Source: S015-6 sp964479535
GTDB taxonomy: Bacteria > Desulfobacterota > DSWW01
Direction: 5' to 3'
Assembly (NCBI GenBank): GCA_964479535.1
Contig: CAYZMM010000004.1
Span: forward strand, 136,489-200,488
Length of the DNA: 64,000 nt
The position numbers and the translations under genes were made by a program. How positions within the stretch are numbered: position 1 is the first letter of the stretch; each line of letters opens with the position of its first letter. The notes under the pieces are model-generated. The model did not search any database and was not told the DNA's origin. It saw only the letters and a list, made by a program, of their open reading frames with translations. Shown here in pieces: positions 1 through 8,275 of this stretch.

Positions 1-67
1 GTAGACACGACCCGCCGGCGGCGGTATGGTGTCCCCGTGAGACGAACAAGAGACAGGAGGTGCCGTC

Positions 68-1480
68 ATGAAAGGGTTGTTCAAATGGGTCGGGATCCTG
101 CTGGGCGTCCTGGTGCTCCTCATCCTTGCCGCCGGCATCGTTCTCATGGTCGTGGTGGACAAGGAGATGATCGCCGGGCAGATGGAATCCGCGCTCAACC
201 GTCATGTGAACATCGACTCCATCGACATCGGCCTCTTCTCGGTCGTCTCCGGCGTACAGGTAACCGGGGTGCGGATCTCCAACTTCAAATCCCCGGAACA
301 ACTCGACGCGCTGAAGGGAAAGCCGGTTTCGGACGAAGACCTCTTCGCAGGGCTGAAACGCATGAGCCTCAGCCTCCGTTTCCTCCCTCTCCTTTCGGGG
401 AGTGTTCAGGTAGGCGAGTTCGTGATCTACGAACCGGTCATTCACCTCGTGAAGTACAAGAGCGGCGCCTTCAATTTCTCCGATCTGCTCCAGCCGCAAA
501 CGGAGGAAGAGAGGGAGGAGAAGAAGAAGCCGTCCGAGCCCCTGTCGGCCGACGACCTGCCGGTCAGCCTTACCGTGGGAAAGATCGGCGTGGAGAAGGG
601 GACGCTCACCTACCTGGACAAGAAGCTGAACCAGACGCTCCAAATCTACGATCTCACGTTCCTGGCACATTCGGCCGACATCGACCCTTCCAACCTCGAG
701 GCGAGGAACCGGGTGAAGATCCGGTTCGAACTGGGCGTCAAGCCGGAGGTCCGCTGGAAGACCGGGGCGGTGCGGTTCTTCGACATCGGCCTGGACGGAC
801 AGGGCACGGTCAAGCCCTTCGACCCGAAGACCAGGAGGCTGAACCCGGAGGTCACCCTCCAGGCGGGTTCGCCCAGGGGAACCCTCTCCGGCGTGAAGAT
901 CCTGGAGGCGATCCAGTCCGTGAAGGCGATCGAGCAGTACACGGGCAAGCTCTCCTTTCTCCAGGATGAAGTCACCTGGGAAGGGGCGAACGTGGACTTG
1001 CGGTACAAGGACGGCAACGTGAACGTGTCCACCGGCAACATAACCGCCAGAGACTACGTCCTCGACTTTTCAGGCTCCACCAACCTCGACACCCGCGCGA
1101 TCGATCTCGAGCTCGGGATGGAACTCGGGGAAGAGCCGACCCGAAACGTGCGGAATTCCATCGAGGAGAGAATGCAGAAGGAACTCGAGGGGGATCTGGC
1201 CAAGTACGTCTCCTCGGAACAACTCGCAGATCTGGTCATGAAGCGCCTGACGAACGCTGAAGGGAACGTGTTTCTCAAGTACAAGGTCGCGGGCACCACG
1301 ACGTCCCCGAAGCCGACACTGGTCGAGCCGACCGTGCCCCCTCTCCAGGCACTGCTGAAGGAAATGGGCGCCGACGTAGCCGACATCGCCAAAGAGGCGG
1401 CAAAGAAGGAGGCCCAGAAGGCGATCGAGGACGCGACGAAAGACTTGGGGGAAGACCTGCGAAAGAAGCTCAAGTTCTAG
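68..1480 (+). CDS. AsmA-like envelope protein
   Basis: A 470-residue protein with one N-terminal membrane helix (about residues 5-30) followed by a long periplasmic region rich in alternating beta-strand sequence. This is the layout of AsmA/DUF748-type proteins, which are thought to work in envelope or lipid homeostasis; the assignment rests on layout and composition, not on a catalytic motif. The C-terminus is a Lys/Glu-rich helix (about 430-470). The ATG is preceded by an ACAGGAGG ribosome-binding site 6-8 bases upstream. It is the first gene in the window and appears to stand alone. Its TAG stop codon lies inside the left terminal repeat of the palindromic element that follows. Confidence 0.7.
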   Translation: MKGLFKWVGILLGVLVLLILAAGIVLMVVVDKEMIAGQMESALNRHVNIDSIDIGLFSVVSGVQVTGVRISNFKSPEQLDALKGKPVSDEDLFAGLKRMSLSLRFLPLLSGSVQVGEFVIYEPVIHLVKYKSGAFNFSDLLQPQTEEEREEKKKPSEPLSADDLPVSLTVGKIGVEKGTLTYLDKKLNQTLQIYDLTFLAHSADIDPSNLEARNRVKIRFELGVKPEVRWKTGAVRFFDIGLDGQGTVKPFDPKTRRLNPEVTLQAGSPRGTLSGVKILEAIQSVKAIEQYTGKLSFLQDEVTWEGANVDLRYKDGNVNVSTGNITARDYVLDFSGSTNLDTRAIDLELGMELGEEPTRNVRNSIEERMQKELEGDLAKYVSSEQLADLVMKRLTNAEGNVFLKYKVAGTTTSPKPTLVEPTVPPLQALLKEMGADVADIAKEAAKKEAQKAIEDATKDLGEDLRKKLKF

Positions 1481-1676
1481 CCCGCATGTTGCACGAAACT
1501 TCGTCGCGAGAGCGGTGGAAGCGCGGAAGATTCGGGCCCTTGAGGGCGAAGTCGATTCTCGGGGTTTGGGGACGGATCGTACTGAAGTACATCCGGGTCC
1601 GAACCTCGAGAATCGACCCGAAGATTCCGTGCTTACGCAGCTCGGAGCAGAAGGCTTCGTGCCATATGCGGGCTAG
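1477..1676. repeat. 200-bp MITE-like palindromic element
   Basis: The ends form 21-bp terminal inverted repeats starting CTAGCCCGCAT (1477-1497 and 1656-1676; 19 of 21 positions match). A second inverted repeat, TCGATTCTCG against CGAGAATCGA, lies inside, around 1551-1616. No transposase is encoded, so it resembles a miniature inverted-repeat element. The TAG at 1478-1480 inside the left end is the stop codon of the AsmA-like gene. A 17-bp relic of the same end occurs at 25113-25129, also directly after a stop codon. Confidence 0.65.
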
Positions 1677-1709
1677 CCCGCAGATGGGGCTTCTTGGTCA
1701 GCCTCCGGC

Positions 1710-2948
1710 TCAGGTGTATCGCTCCAGCAGGTACCTTGCCCCGGCAAGGCGGAGCGTGTCGTTGTCCCCGTCCTCGATCATGGCGGCCCGCGCGTCGCGG
1801 AAGATCCTCTCCACCGGGTATTCCCTGCTGAGCCCGCAACCGCCCAGGAGCTGGACGGCGTCGCTGGCGAGTTCGAAGGCGGTTTCCGTGTTCTGCACCT
1901 TCGCCGCGACCGCATAGTGCGGCTCGGGCGGCATGGCCTGCGCATTGTACGTGTTGACGGCTCGCGCGAGGGCTCGAGCGCTTTCCACACGGGTGAACAT
2001 GTCGAAGAGTTTCTTCTGTACCAGCTGGTGCTTCGAGATGACCTTCGCGCCCGCCACGCGCACCCGGCAGTACGCGAGCGCCTCCTCCAGGGCCGACCTC
2101 GCCACGCCCGTGAAGGTGGTGGCCATACCGCCGTTCGCGGTCGCAACGATGATGTCGGTGACCATCTCGTACATCTCCGGCTTCACGAGGATGTAGTCGG
2201 CCGGAACGCGGACACTGTCGAAGTAGATCTCCCCCTGGTTGAGATCCCGCTGCCCGATCTTGTCGAGGGGCTTTCCCCGGGTAACGCCGTCGACGTTCAG
2301 GGGAACAAAGAACATGCCCGCGTCACGTTCGTCCTCGGTGCCGTCGATGCTCGCGTGCAGGAGAGCATGGGTGGCGATCGTTCCGTTCGAGACCCAGGCC
2401 GACTTCTGGCCGTTGATCACCCACTCGTCACCCTCCAGCCTTGCGCGGGTGCCGTGGCGTATCAAGGGGATGTCCTCTCTCCTCGAGCCGATATAGACCT
2501 GATCGCCCCCCCCGTGCTCCGGCTCGTTGATCGCCCAGCAGCCGATGTACTCGGCCTTCGTGTCGTCCCGGAAGGGAATCACGTGCTCTTCGACGAGCCC
2601 CGGTGGACCCAGCAGGGCGGCGAAGACGAAGGGCATGCTCGAAGCGCCCATGCAGACGGCCAGCCCTGCGCTGCCCCACCCCATCTCCTCCGCTATGATG
2701 CACTGCTCGATCGGGCCAAGCCCAACCCCCCCGAGCTCCTCGGGCAGAGCACGGACGTGATACCCCAGCTCACGGGCCCGGCGCAGCACGTCCCAGAGGA
2801 CCGAATCTTCCGCAATCACCTCGGCCGGGTCGGAGAGCTTGTCGAGCTTCTCGGCGGCAGGCCGCATGACCTCCGCCGCGAACTTGTGGGTCTGCTCCTT
2901 CAGGGAACGTTGTTCGCTCGTCAAATCCGCGTTCAGATCGAGAAACAT
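1710..2948 (-). CDS. acyl-CoA dehydrogenase family protein
   Basis: A 412-residue flavoprotein of the acyl-CoA dehydrogenase family, expected to oxidise an acyl-CoA thioester alpha,beta and pass electrons to ETF. The order of an N-terminal helical domain, a middle beta domain with a CWAINEPEHG segment (about 130-145) and a C-terminal helical domain with LLGGCGLSREYP is typical. At the usual catalytic-glutamate segment (IYEGT in many members) this protein reads IEDGD (about 391-395). The carboxylate is therefore shifted or replaced, and activity on ordinary fatty acyl-CoAs is not assured. It is the third gene of the operon with the TetR regulator (13-base gap) and the radical SAM gene, which suggests a regulated acyl-chain pathway. 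Confidence 0.85.
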   Translation of the reverse strand: MFLDLNADLTSEQRSLKEQTHKFAAEVMRPAAEKLDKLSDPAEVIAEDSVLWDVLRRARELGYHVRALPEELGGVGLGPIEQCIIAEEMGWGSAGLAVCMGASSMPFVFAALLGPPGLVEEHVIPFRDDTKAEYIGCWAINEPEHGGGDQVYIGSRREDIPLIRHGTRARLEGDEWVINGQKSAWVSNGTIATHALLHASIDGTEDERDAGMFFVPLNVDGVTRGKPLDKIGQRDLNQGEIYFDSVRVPADYILVKPEMYEMVTDIIVATANGGMATTFTGVARSALEEALAYCRVRVAGAKVISKHQLVQKKLFDMFTRVESARALARAVNTYNAQAMPPEPHYAVAAKVQNTETAFELASDAVQLLGGCGLSREYPVERIFRDARAAMIEDGDNDTLRLAGARYLLERYT

Positions 2949-2961
2949 GGACGAAACTCCC

Positions 2962-3573
2962 TCATTGCAACACCAGTCGTGCCAGACTCCGGATCACCCG
3001 GGGGATGATCTCCTCGGGCGATTTGGACGGATCCTGGAAACAGGACTGGCGCACGGCTTCCTTGAGCGCCCCGAAAGCGGAAAGGGCGATGGTTTCCACG
3101 TCGAACCTTCTCAACAGACCCATCTGGATGCCGTGACGGAGCATCCGCCTGATCTCGTGGATCACCCCCTCGGAAAAGGCATACGAGTCTTCAGAGAACT
3201 TGGACCCGATGGTCTCCGCCTCGGCGATGAACAGTCGCATGAAGGTCCCGTGCGTCTCGATGTGGTCGACGAGGAAGACGGCCACGCGGTCCGCCATCTT
3301 CAGCCAGTCGTTCTTCGTCCGCACCGCAGTGAAGTCCGTGTTCAGGAGACCGGAGATCATCAGCGTTCGATACTCGTGGAGAAGCTCGGAGAAGATATTC
3401 TCCTTGTTCTTGAAATAGAGATAGAAGGTTCCCTGGGTCACGCCGGCCGCACCGACGATGTCGGAAATGGTGGTCGCGGCGTATCCCTTGTCCCCGAAGA
3501 CTTCGAGGGCGGCGCCGAGAAGTTCCCGTCGCGTGGCCTCTCGCGCTATCAGGGCGGCGTGGGTGCGCGCCAT
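2962..3573 (-). CDS. TetR-family regulator of the rSAM/acyl-CoA dehydrogenase operon
   Basis: A 203-residue TetR/AcrR repressor with an N-terminal helix-turn-helix (about residues 12-58, ending in the typical GTFYLYFKNKENIF) and a divergent C-terminal ligand domain. The start ATG follows CGGAGGAGGCG. It lies 12 bases after the radical SAM gene and 13 bases before the acyl-CoA dehydrogenase gene, all on one strand. It is therefore probably autoregulated as part of the operon, with the palindrome at 5397-5416 as the likely operator. Regulators of this subtype next to acyl-CoA genes often sense acyl-CoAs; the ligand here is unknown. Confidence 0.88.
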   Translation of the reverse strand: MARTHAALIAREATRRELLGAALEVFGDKGYAATTISDIVGAAGVTQGTFYLYFKNKENIFSELLHEYRTLMISGLLNTDFTAVRTKNDWLKMADRVAVFLVDHIETHGTFMRLFIAEAETIGSKFSEDSYAFSEGVIHEIRRMLRHGIQMGLLRRFDVETIALSAFGALKEAVRQSCFQDPSKSPEEIIPRVIRSLARLVLQ

Positions 3574-3585
3574 CGCCTCCTCCGG

Positions 3586-5355
3586 TCAGCAGGCCGCCGA
3601 TCCGGCGGATCCCATGGGAATCGACCCGGCATCATCGAACACCTGGTAGGGCACCGGCTCTCCCGCATCGCGACCCTTCCTGACCATCGGCACCGAGCCT
3701 TTATCCGGATCGTAATAGGTCCAGCGCACCGGAGGGTCGAAGGGTTCCTCCGATTTCGGCTTCTTCAGCTCCTCGACCCGCTGGCCCACGATATTGCAGA
3801 AGAGATCGGACACCACCCCCTTCTCCTCTTCCGGCTCACCAAAGAGGCGAAGGTACTTCTCCTGCGCCGCCCTGACCTTCTCGCGAACCTTTTCGGTGGG
3901 CGCATACACCGCCATCGCCTCGGTGAGCGGGTAGGTGTTCACGCACCGCTCGGCAAAGAAGGCGGCCTTGTCGTTTCGGAGCAGGGGGCGGGAGGATTTC
4001 ATGCAGGTTTCGTAGCCGTTCAGATTGATCTCGAACATGCGGAACAGACCGGGGCCGTTGTTCTCGTAGAGCCTCGTGTGGGCAAGCTCGAAGTAATGCT
4101 TCAGGTCGCCCGGAGCGAAGTGCTTCGCAATGAACGTGGCGTCGTTGCATTGTTGCACGTCCCTGTACGTCATGTTCGGATAGAGCCTTCCGGCCTTCTT
4201 CATTCTCTTGTACAGGGCCGTGCCGGGACAGGCGGTCAGGAAGGTCATCTGGTAGGCGGACGGCTTCAGGTCGACGAAGTAATCGATATCCGCCCCGATG
4301 TTCCCGGGCGTGTGGAAGTCCCACCCGAGGACCATGGATGCGGTGGCCGCGATTCCGTGTCTTTCCATGGTCTCGAAGGTCGACTTGACATCCATGCAGG
4401 CGCGCTTCTCGATCTTGTGATCCGAAGTGACGACATCATCGAGGCTGGACTCCACGCCGACCCATATCGAGTCGACGCCGAGTTCCAGCAACTCCTCCAT
4501 GCTGAACTCGGACAGAGAGCGCAGGTCTCCGAAGCAGAAGTAGCTCAGCTTTCGCAGGCCGAACTCCTTGTCTTCTTGTATCAGCTTGCCGAGATCCCTC
4601 ATGTAGTCGGGATTGATCAGGAGATCTTCGTCGAGGAGCAGCGCCACGGAAGCCTGGCCTCCGTTCCGGCGACAGTTGTGCTTCATGGTTTCAAAGGTTT
4701 CTTCCGGGCTCAGGACATAGATCTTCTCTTTCTTGAACATGGCCGAAGTGCAGCAGAACTCGCATCCGTTGGGACAACCGAGGGCCACGAGGATCATGGA
4801 CATCGATCGGTCGGCTATGCCGTCCACGCCCGGGTAGCTGTTGGAGCCGCGGGGAAGAAAAAACTGCGTGATCGGCCTGTCGACAGGCTCGTCACCGAGG
4901 AGCTTTCGCATGAACTTCACGCCCTCTTCTTCACAGAGGTAATCGCTCTCTGCCAGAAGGTACTCCGCGTCCCCGCTCTTCTCTCCCGGAGGGGGATCGT
5001 AGAGATTCATCACGCCGTACCCGCCGAGGATGATCTTTGTCTTCGGGGAGATCTCCCTGGCCATCCGGACCATGCGGGCGACCTTCCCGATGTTGATGGC
5101 GATGAGCTGAAACCCGAGGTAGTCGTACCCCTTTCGAAGCTCCTCTTCGTAGTCCTCGATGTGCGGGCATTCCAGAACGGTCGTCTTCGCGTTGATGTTT
5201 TCGGCGATCAGGTAGAGGGCAATACAATGGGTATGGGAAGAGAGTGTGAAGGGCCCCTGCCCCCTCTGCAGTCGCGATTCCAGGATGTCCAGCTGGTTCT
5301 CGCCCCATTCGAGGTCGTACGGGCCGTAAGGATTGCATAGAAGGACGCGTTTCAT
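3586..5355 (-). CDS. B12-binding-like radical SAM protein
   Basis: A protein of about 589 residues with an N-terminal region resembling a cobalamin-binding Rossmann domain (about 1-150), then a radical SAM core with the cluster motif CPNGCEFC (CxxxCxxC). This is the architecture of class B radical SAM enzymes, which include methyltransferases and ring- or chain-modifying enzymes; the product cannot be read from sequence. I chose the ATG at 5355 because AAGGAGGTGACTGCC precedes it. An upstream in-frame start at 5397 would sit inside the operator palindrome. It is the first gene of the operon with a TetR regulator and an acyl-CoA dehydrogenase, so its substrate may be a lipid or acyl compound. 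Confidence 0.85.
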   Translation of the reverse strand: MKRVLLCNPYGPYDLEWGENQLDILESRLQRGQGPFTLSSHTHCIALYLIAENINAKTTVLECPHIEDYEEELRKGYDYLGFQLIAINIGKVARMVRMAREISPKTKIILGGYGVMNLYDPPPGEKSGDAEYLLAESDYLCEEEGVKFMRKLLGDEPVDRPITQFFLPRGSNSYPGVDGIADRSMSMILVALGCPNGCEFCCTSAMFKKEKIYVLSPEETFETMKHNCRRNGGQASVALLLDEDLLINPDYMRDLGKLIQEDKEFGLRKLSYFCFGDLRSLSEFSMEELLELGVDSIWVGVESSLDDVVTSDHKIEKRACMDVKSTFETMERHGIAATASMVLGWDFHTPGNIGADIDYFVDLKPSAYQMTFLTACPGTALYKRMKKAGRLYPNMTYRDVQQCNDATFIAKHFAPGDLKHYFELAHTRLYENNGPGLFRMFEINLNGYETCMKSSRPLLRNDKAAFFAERCVNTYPLTEAMAVYAPTEKVREKVRAAQEKYLRLFGEPEEEKGVVSDLFCNIVGQRVEELKKPKSEEPFDPPVRWTYYDPDKGSVPMVRKGRDAGEPVPYQVFDDAGSIPMGSAGSAAC

Positions 5356-5396
5356 GGCAGTCACCTCCTTTTCTCGGATGGACCGGTCCGGGCTCA

Positions 5397-5416
5397 CTGA
5401 CTGATCTGTTAGTCAG
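5397..5416. promoter_or_regulatory. probable TetR operator (20-bp palindrome)
   Basis: CTGACT-N8-AGTCAG lies 41 bases upstream of the radical SAM start, at the head of the operon that encodes a TetR regulator. Size and symmetry fit TetR-family operators. The pairing with this regulator is inferred from position. Confidence 0.6.
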
Positions 5417-5463
5417 CTTAAGGCAGGACGCTGAGATGTGTCAAGAAAAAAAGGAGGGCTGCT

Positions 5464-5859
5464 CTAATACTCCATGGCGTCCCGTGCCGTCTCCTCGGCC
5501 GCTTCCTTTGCGTCCTTCGCGGCTTCCTCGCCCTTGGCAGCCAAATCGCCGACCGCGGCCTGTGCGCTCTTCACGGCCTCCTGCACACGCTCGTTGGCAG
5601 GGTGATTCTCCAGAGCATCGAGGCAGACCGGAAGGGCGTCCTCGAACTTGGCCTGGCTGACCAGGTCCAGACAGCGTGCGACCTCCGGGGCCTCTTCGGT
5701 CTTGGCCGCTTCCTCTGTCATCGCCTCTTCTTTTGATCCCACCGCCGCCTTCTCCGCGGCGGCCTTCTCCGCCTCTTGCGGTGCACTCTGATCCGCCTGT
5801 TGCGTGCACCCTCCGAGCATCAGAACAAGAACCATCGTCGTGGTGAGCACTGCTTTCAT
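5464..5859 (-). CDS. small Ala/Glu/Lys-rich lipoprotein
   Basis: A 131-residue predicted lipoprotein with an N-terminal signal peptide and the lipobox LGGC (lipidated Cys at residue 18). The mature part begins with low-complexity Ala/Glu/Lys sequence (about 20-60), followed by a short helical segment with CLDLVSQAKFEDALPVC, which resembles a single TPR-like hairpin, and ends in another charged Ala-rich helix. The start at 5859 is set by AAGAAGGAGG just upstream; longer readings of the frame lack this signal. No family is recognised. It probably acts as a periplasmic, membrane-tethered helical protein. It is transcribed alone. Confidence 0.65.
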   Translation of the reverse strand: MKAVLTTTMVLVLMLGGCTQQADQSAPQEAEKAAAEKAAVGSKEEAMTEEAAKTEEAPEVARCLDLVSQAKFEDALPVCLDALENHPANERVQEAVKSAQAAVGDLAAKGEEAAKDAKEAAEETARDAMEY

Positions 5860-6005
5860 GGTCTGCCTCCTTCTTGAAAGACGTTGCCCGATACGAAACC
5901 CCGTCACACCGGCGCGGGGCTGCAGGATCTTGACGCAGGGCAGGAGCCGGGCCGGCACTACGAGTCTTACAACCCACCTTCTCGAGAAGTCAAGAAGAAT
6001 CCGGC

Positions 6006-6788
6006 TCATACCCGCACCGCCGTTACGATCACGCGCTGGGTCATGAAGCCGTAGTCTCCCGGGTTCTCGTGGGAGGAGAAGTCGCGCTTGAACGCGATCC
6101 GGCCGAACCCGGCCCGCTCGAGCAGGCCCGCGAGTTCGTCTTCCCGGTAGAGGCGCTCACAATAGGTTCCTTCCCGCAGCAGGCCTCTTGCCCCGGAGAC
6201 GACCGTTTCGCGGACCCGGATCAGGTTTCCGGCCAGCTCACGTTCCCGTTTGACCGTGATGTCTTCGTTCGCATTGTGGAAGGACAGGGGTCGGAACTGC
6301 TTCTTCACGTAGTTCGAGTCGATGAGATCGAGGAGGAGCGTGCCCCCCGCACGGCAGAGCCGTCGGGCCTCACAGAGGATCCGAAGGTTGTCCCGGTCGT
6401 CCGGAAAGTAGCCGAACGAGTTGGCCAGGACGATTACGAAGTCGAACCGCTCTCCTGCGAGTCCGGTCCGGCGGGCGTCCGCCTGGACGAAAGAGACGGG
6501 CAATTCCTGCTCGCAGGCCCGGGCCCTGCCGAGCTGCACGAGGTAGTCGGAGTAGTCCAGCACCGTTGCGGCCCGGTAGCCTCTCCGTGCAAGCTCCAGG
6601 CTGTGCCGGCCGTGACCGCCGCAGAGGTCCAGGATGCGGTCGGCTCTTCCGATCGGCAGGTGGGCTTCGAGAAAATCGACCTCCCGGCGGGTGAGCTCTT
6701 CGTTGCAGACGCTCCGGGCATCGGTGATCAGATACACCTCGTCGAAGAGGGTCTGCCACCAGAGGGGGTCTACGGGTATCGCACCCAT
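6006..6788 (-). CDS. class I SAM-dependent methyltransferase
   Basis: A 260-residue methyltransferase. Motif I, ILDLCGGHGRHS (about 52-63), binds S-adenosylmethionine. An acidic residue follows strand 2 (LDYSDY), and the strand 4 region is FDFVIVLANSFGYF (about 114-127), the arrangement of small-molecule methyltransferases. The target is not predictable. It begins 16 bases after the end of the ATP-grasp-like gene, so the two are probably co-transcribed and may act on the same molecule. Confidence 0.85.
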   Translation of the reverse strand: MGAIPVDPLWWQTLFDEVYLITDARSVCNEELTRREVDFLEAHLPIGRADRILDLCGGHGRHSLELARRGYRAATVLDYSDYLVQLGRARACEQELPVSFVQADARRTGLAGERFDFVIVLANSFGYFPDDRDNLRILCEARRLCRAGGTLLLDLIDSNYVKKQFRPLSFHNANEDITVKRERELAGNLIRVRETVVSGARGLLREGTYCERLYREDELAGLLERAGFGRIAFKRDFSSHENPGDYGFMTQRVIVTAVRV

Positions 6789-6803
6789 AGTCTCACCGGT
6801 TTC

Positions 6804-8189
6804 TTACGCCGTCTGCGCCCCGAATCCGAACAGCCCGTCCGAGGCGATCAGGGCAGGTTTCCCCTGCCAGGGCTGGAGACGGAAGATCTCCCGGGCTTCC
6901 TCCTTCTCATCGAGCATGTCGACGATCTCGCCCCTTCGCCACGCCTCTTCCAGAACCTGGCAATCTTCCCAGAGGTTCCGGCTGTAATGCTGGAGCGCGT
7001 CGAGCTGCTCCGGCGTCACCAGCCGGGGCCGCAGGGCGGTCATGATCGGGCCGAGCAGGTACGTGAGCCCGTGCTCCACCGCCATCCGGTTCGTCCATTC
7101 CCGGATCTCGCCGACGGTTGCGGTCCCCAGGTTGTAAACCGCCTCATTGATGCGGCGGGTCGCCGCCCCCACGGGTACGGGGCTCCGCAGCACGGCGATG
7201 GCCTGAACCCCTCCGCCCGAGCCCACATTGGTCGGAACGTTCCCGAAGCGGCCCACGAACCCGATCAGCCCCTCGTCCGTGATGAAGCAGCGGAAGTCCG
7301 TCTGCCATTCCCTCAGGGTGAGTTCACCGGAATCGCGGTCGAGCCAGGGCTGCTCTTCCGTCCACAGCCCCAGGGGAATGAACTCCTGGACGATGTAGTC
7401 TCCTTCCCTGAGCGCCTTTTCCACATCCATGTTCCAATCGTCCCGGAGAGGCCCCACGAAGACGCCGTGGCCGGAATAGCCGTGAGCCGGTTTCAGCACC
7501 ACCGTGTCCTGGTTCTGCCAGGTCCACTCGACGAGATCCCGGATCGGAGACCCGTCCGGCCCGGTGGTCTCCCGGGGAAAGAACCTCCGGGTCCAGGGGG
7601 TCCTCTCCACCGTGGTCCGGGACAGGCGTTCCCTGTAGGGGCCGGTGACCACCTCGAAGATCCCCTTCGGGTTGATCGACTCCATGCCCCTCGGGTTGAC
7701 CAGGATCCCCTGCCGGATCGCCTCGAGGAGGCCGGAGCAGTCCTTGTCCCTGTGGATGTTGAGCAGGGTGTCGGTGTTGAAGTCCATGAAGATGAGGGTG
7801 GCCTCTTCGCCCTTGTGGCAAACCCTTCCCTGCGACACCTCGACCTGGTGGGGCGCGCAGAGAGCCGCCCTGACCCCGGCCGTTGCATGGAGGGCCTTTG
7901 CCAGATTCTGGTTCTCCACGACCGCGTCGAGCGTGTCCTCCTCCGCCACCACCAGGATGAAGGCCTCGTCGGACCCGTGTCGTGCACGCTGCGCCCGCAG
8001 GAGCATCTCGACGAAGCCGGGCAGGGGGTTCAGGAGGGGGTGATCGAAGTCCAGCTCCAGGTCGATTCCGGAAAGGGCCCGCACCCTTTCCCAGCACGCC
8101 TTTCCGATCTCCTGGGTCATGCGCTGGTAGTCCCATCCACCGGGACTTCCGAGGTTCCACTCGGAGTGAACGCCGTTGAAGGCCTCCAT
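6804..8189 (-). CDS. ATP-grasp-like protein
   Basis: A 461-residue protein with a C-terminal ATP-grasp-like fold. VVLKPAHGYSGHGVFVG resembles the lysine/glycine-rich ATP-binding loop. A later DFRCFITDEGLIGFVGR to NVGSGGGVQ stretch resembles the metal-binding strand and loop of the permuted ATP-grasp/glutathionylspermidine-synthase-like group. Such enzymes join a carboxylate to an amine or thiol using ATP. I chose the ATG at 8189 because CCAGGAGGTGAGA precedes it. An alternative start at 8279 overlaps the DUF885 stop by 4 bases but adds a non-conserved-looking N-terminus. The neighbouring peptidase and methyltransferase genes suggest peptide-like ligation and modification, which is inference. 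Confidence 0.6.
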   Translation of the reverse strand: MEAFNGVHSEWNLGSPGGWDYQRMTQEIGKACWERVRALSGIDLELDFDHPLLNPLPGFVEMLLRAQRARHGSDEAFILVVAEEDTLDAVVENQNLAKALHATAGVRAALCAPHQVEVSQGRVCHKGEEATLIFMDFNTDTLLNIHRDKDCSGLLEAIRQGILVNPRGMESINPKGIFEVVTGPYRERLSRTTVERTPWTRRFFPRETTGPDGSPIRDLVEWTWQNQDTVVLKPAHGYSGHGVFVGPLRDDWNMDVEKALREGDYIVQEFIPLGLWTEEQPWLDRDSGELTLREWQTDFRCFITDEGLIGFVGRFGNVPTNVGSGGGVQAIAVLRSPVPVGAATRRINEAVYNLGTATVGEIREWTNRMAVEHGLTYLLGPIMTALRPRLVTPEQLDALQHYSRNLWEDCQVLEEAWRRGEIVDMLDEKEEAREIFRLQPWQGKPALIASDGLFGFGAQTA

Positions 8190-8275
8190 TCTCACCTCCT
8201 GGCAGCCACGTTTTCGCCGGACTGCCGTCAACGATTCAGCACCACACCCCACCGAAGGGACATGAAGAGCCTCCA

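Noticed and set aside
2839..5340. An 833-codon plus-strand frame opposite the radical SAM and TetR genes
   Set aside because: Same reason: a long open antisense frame in GC-rich sequence with no motif.
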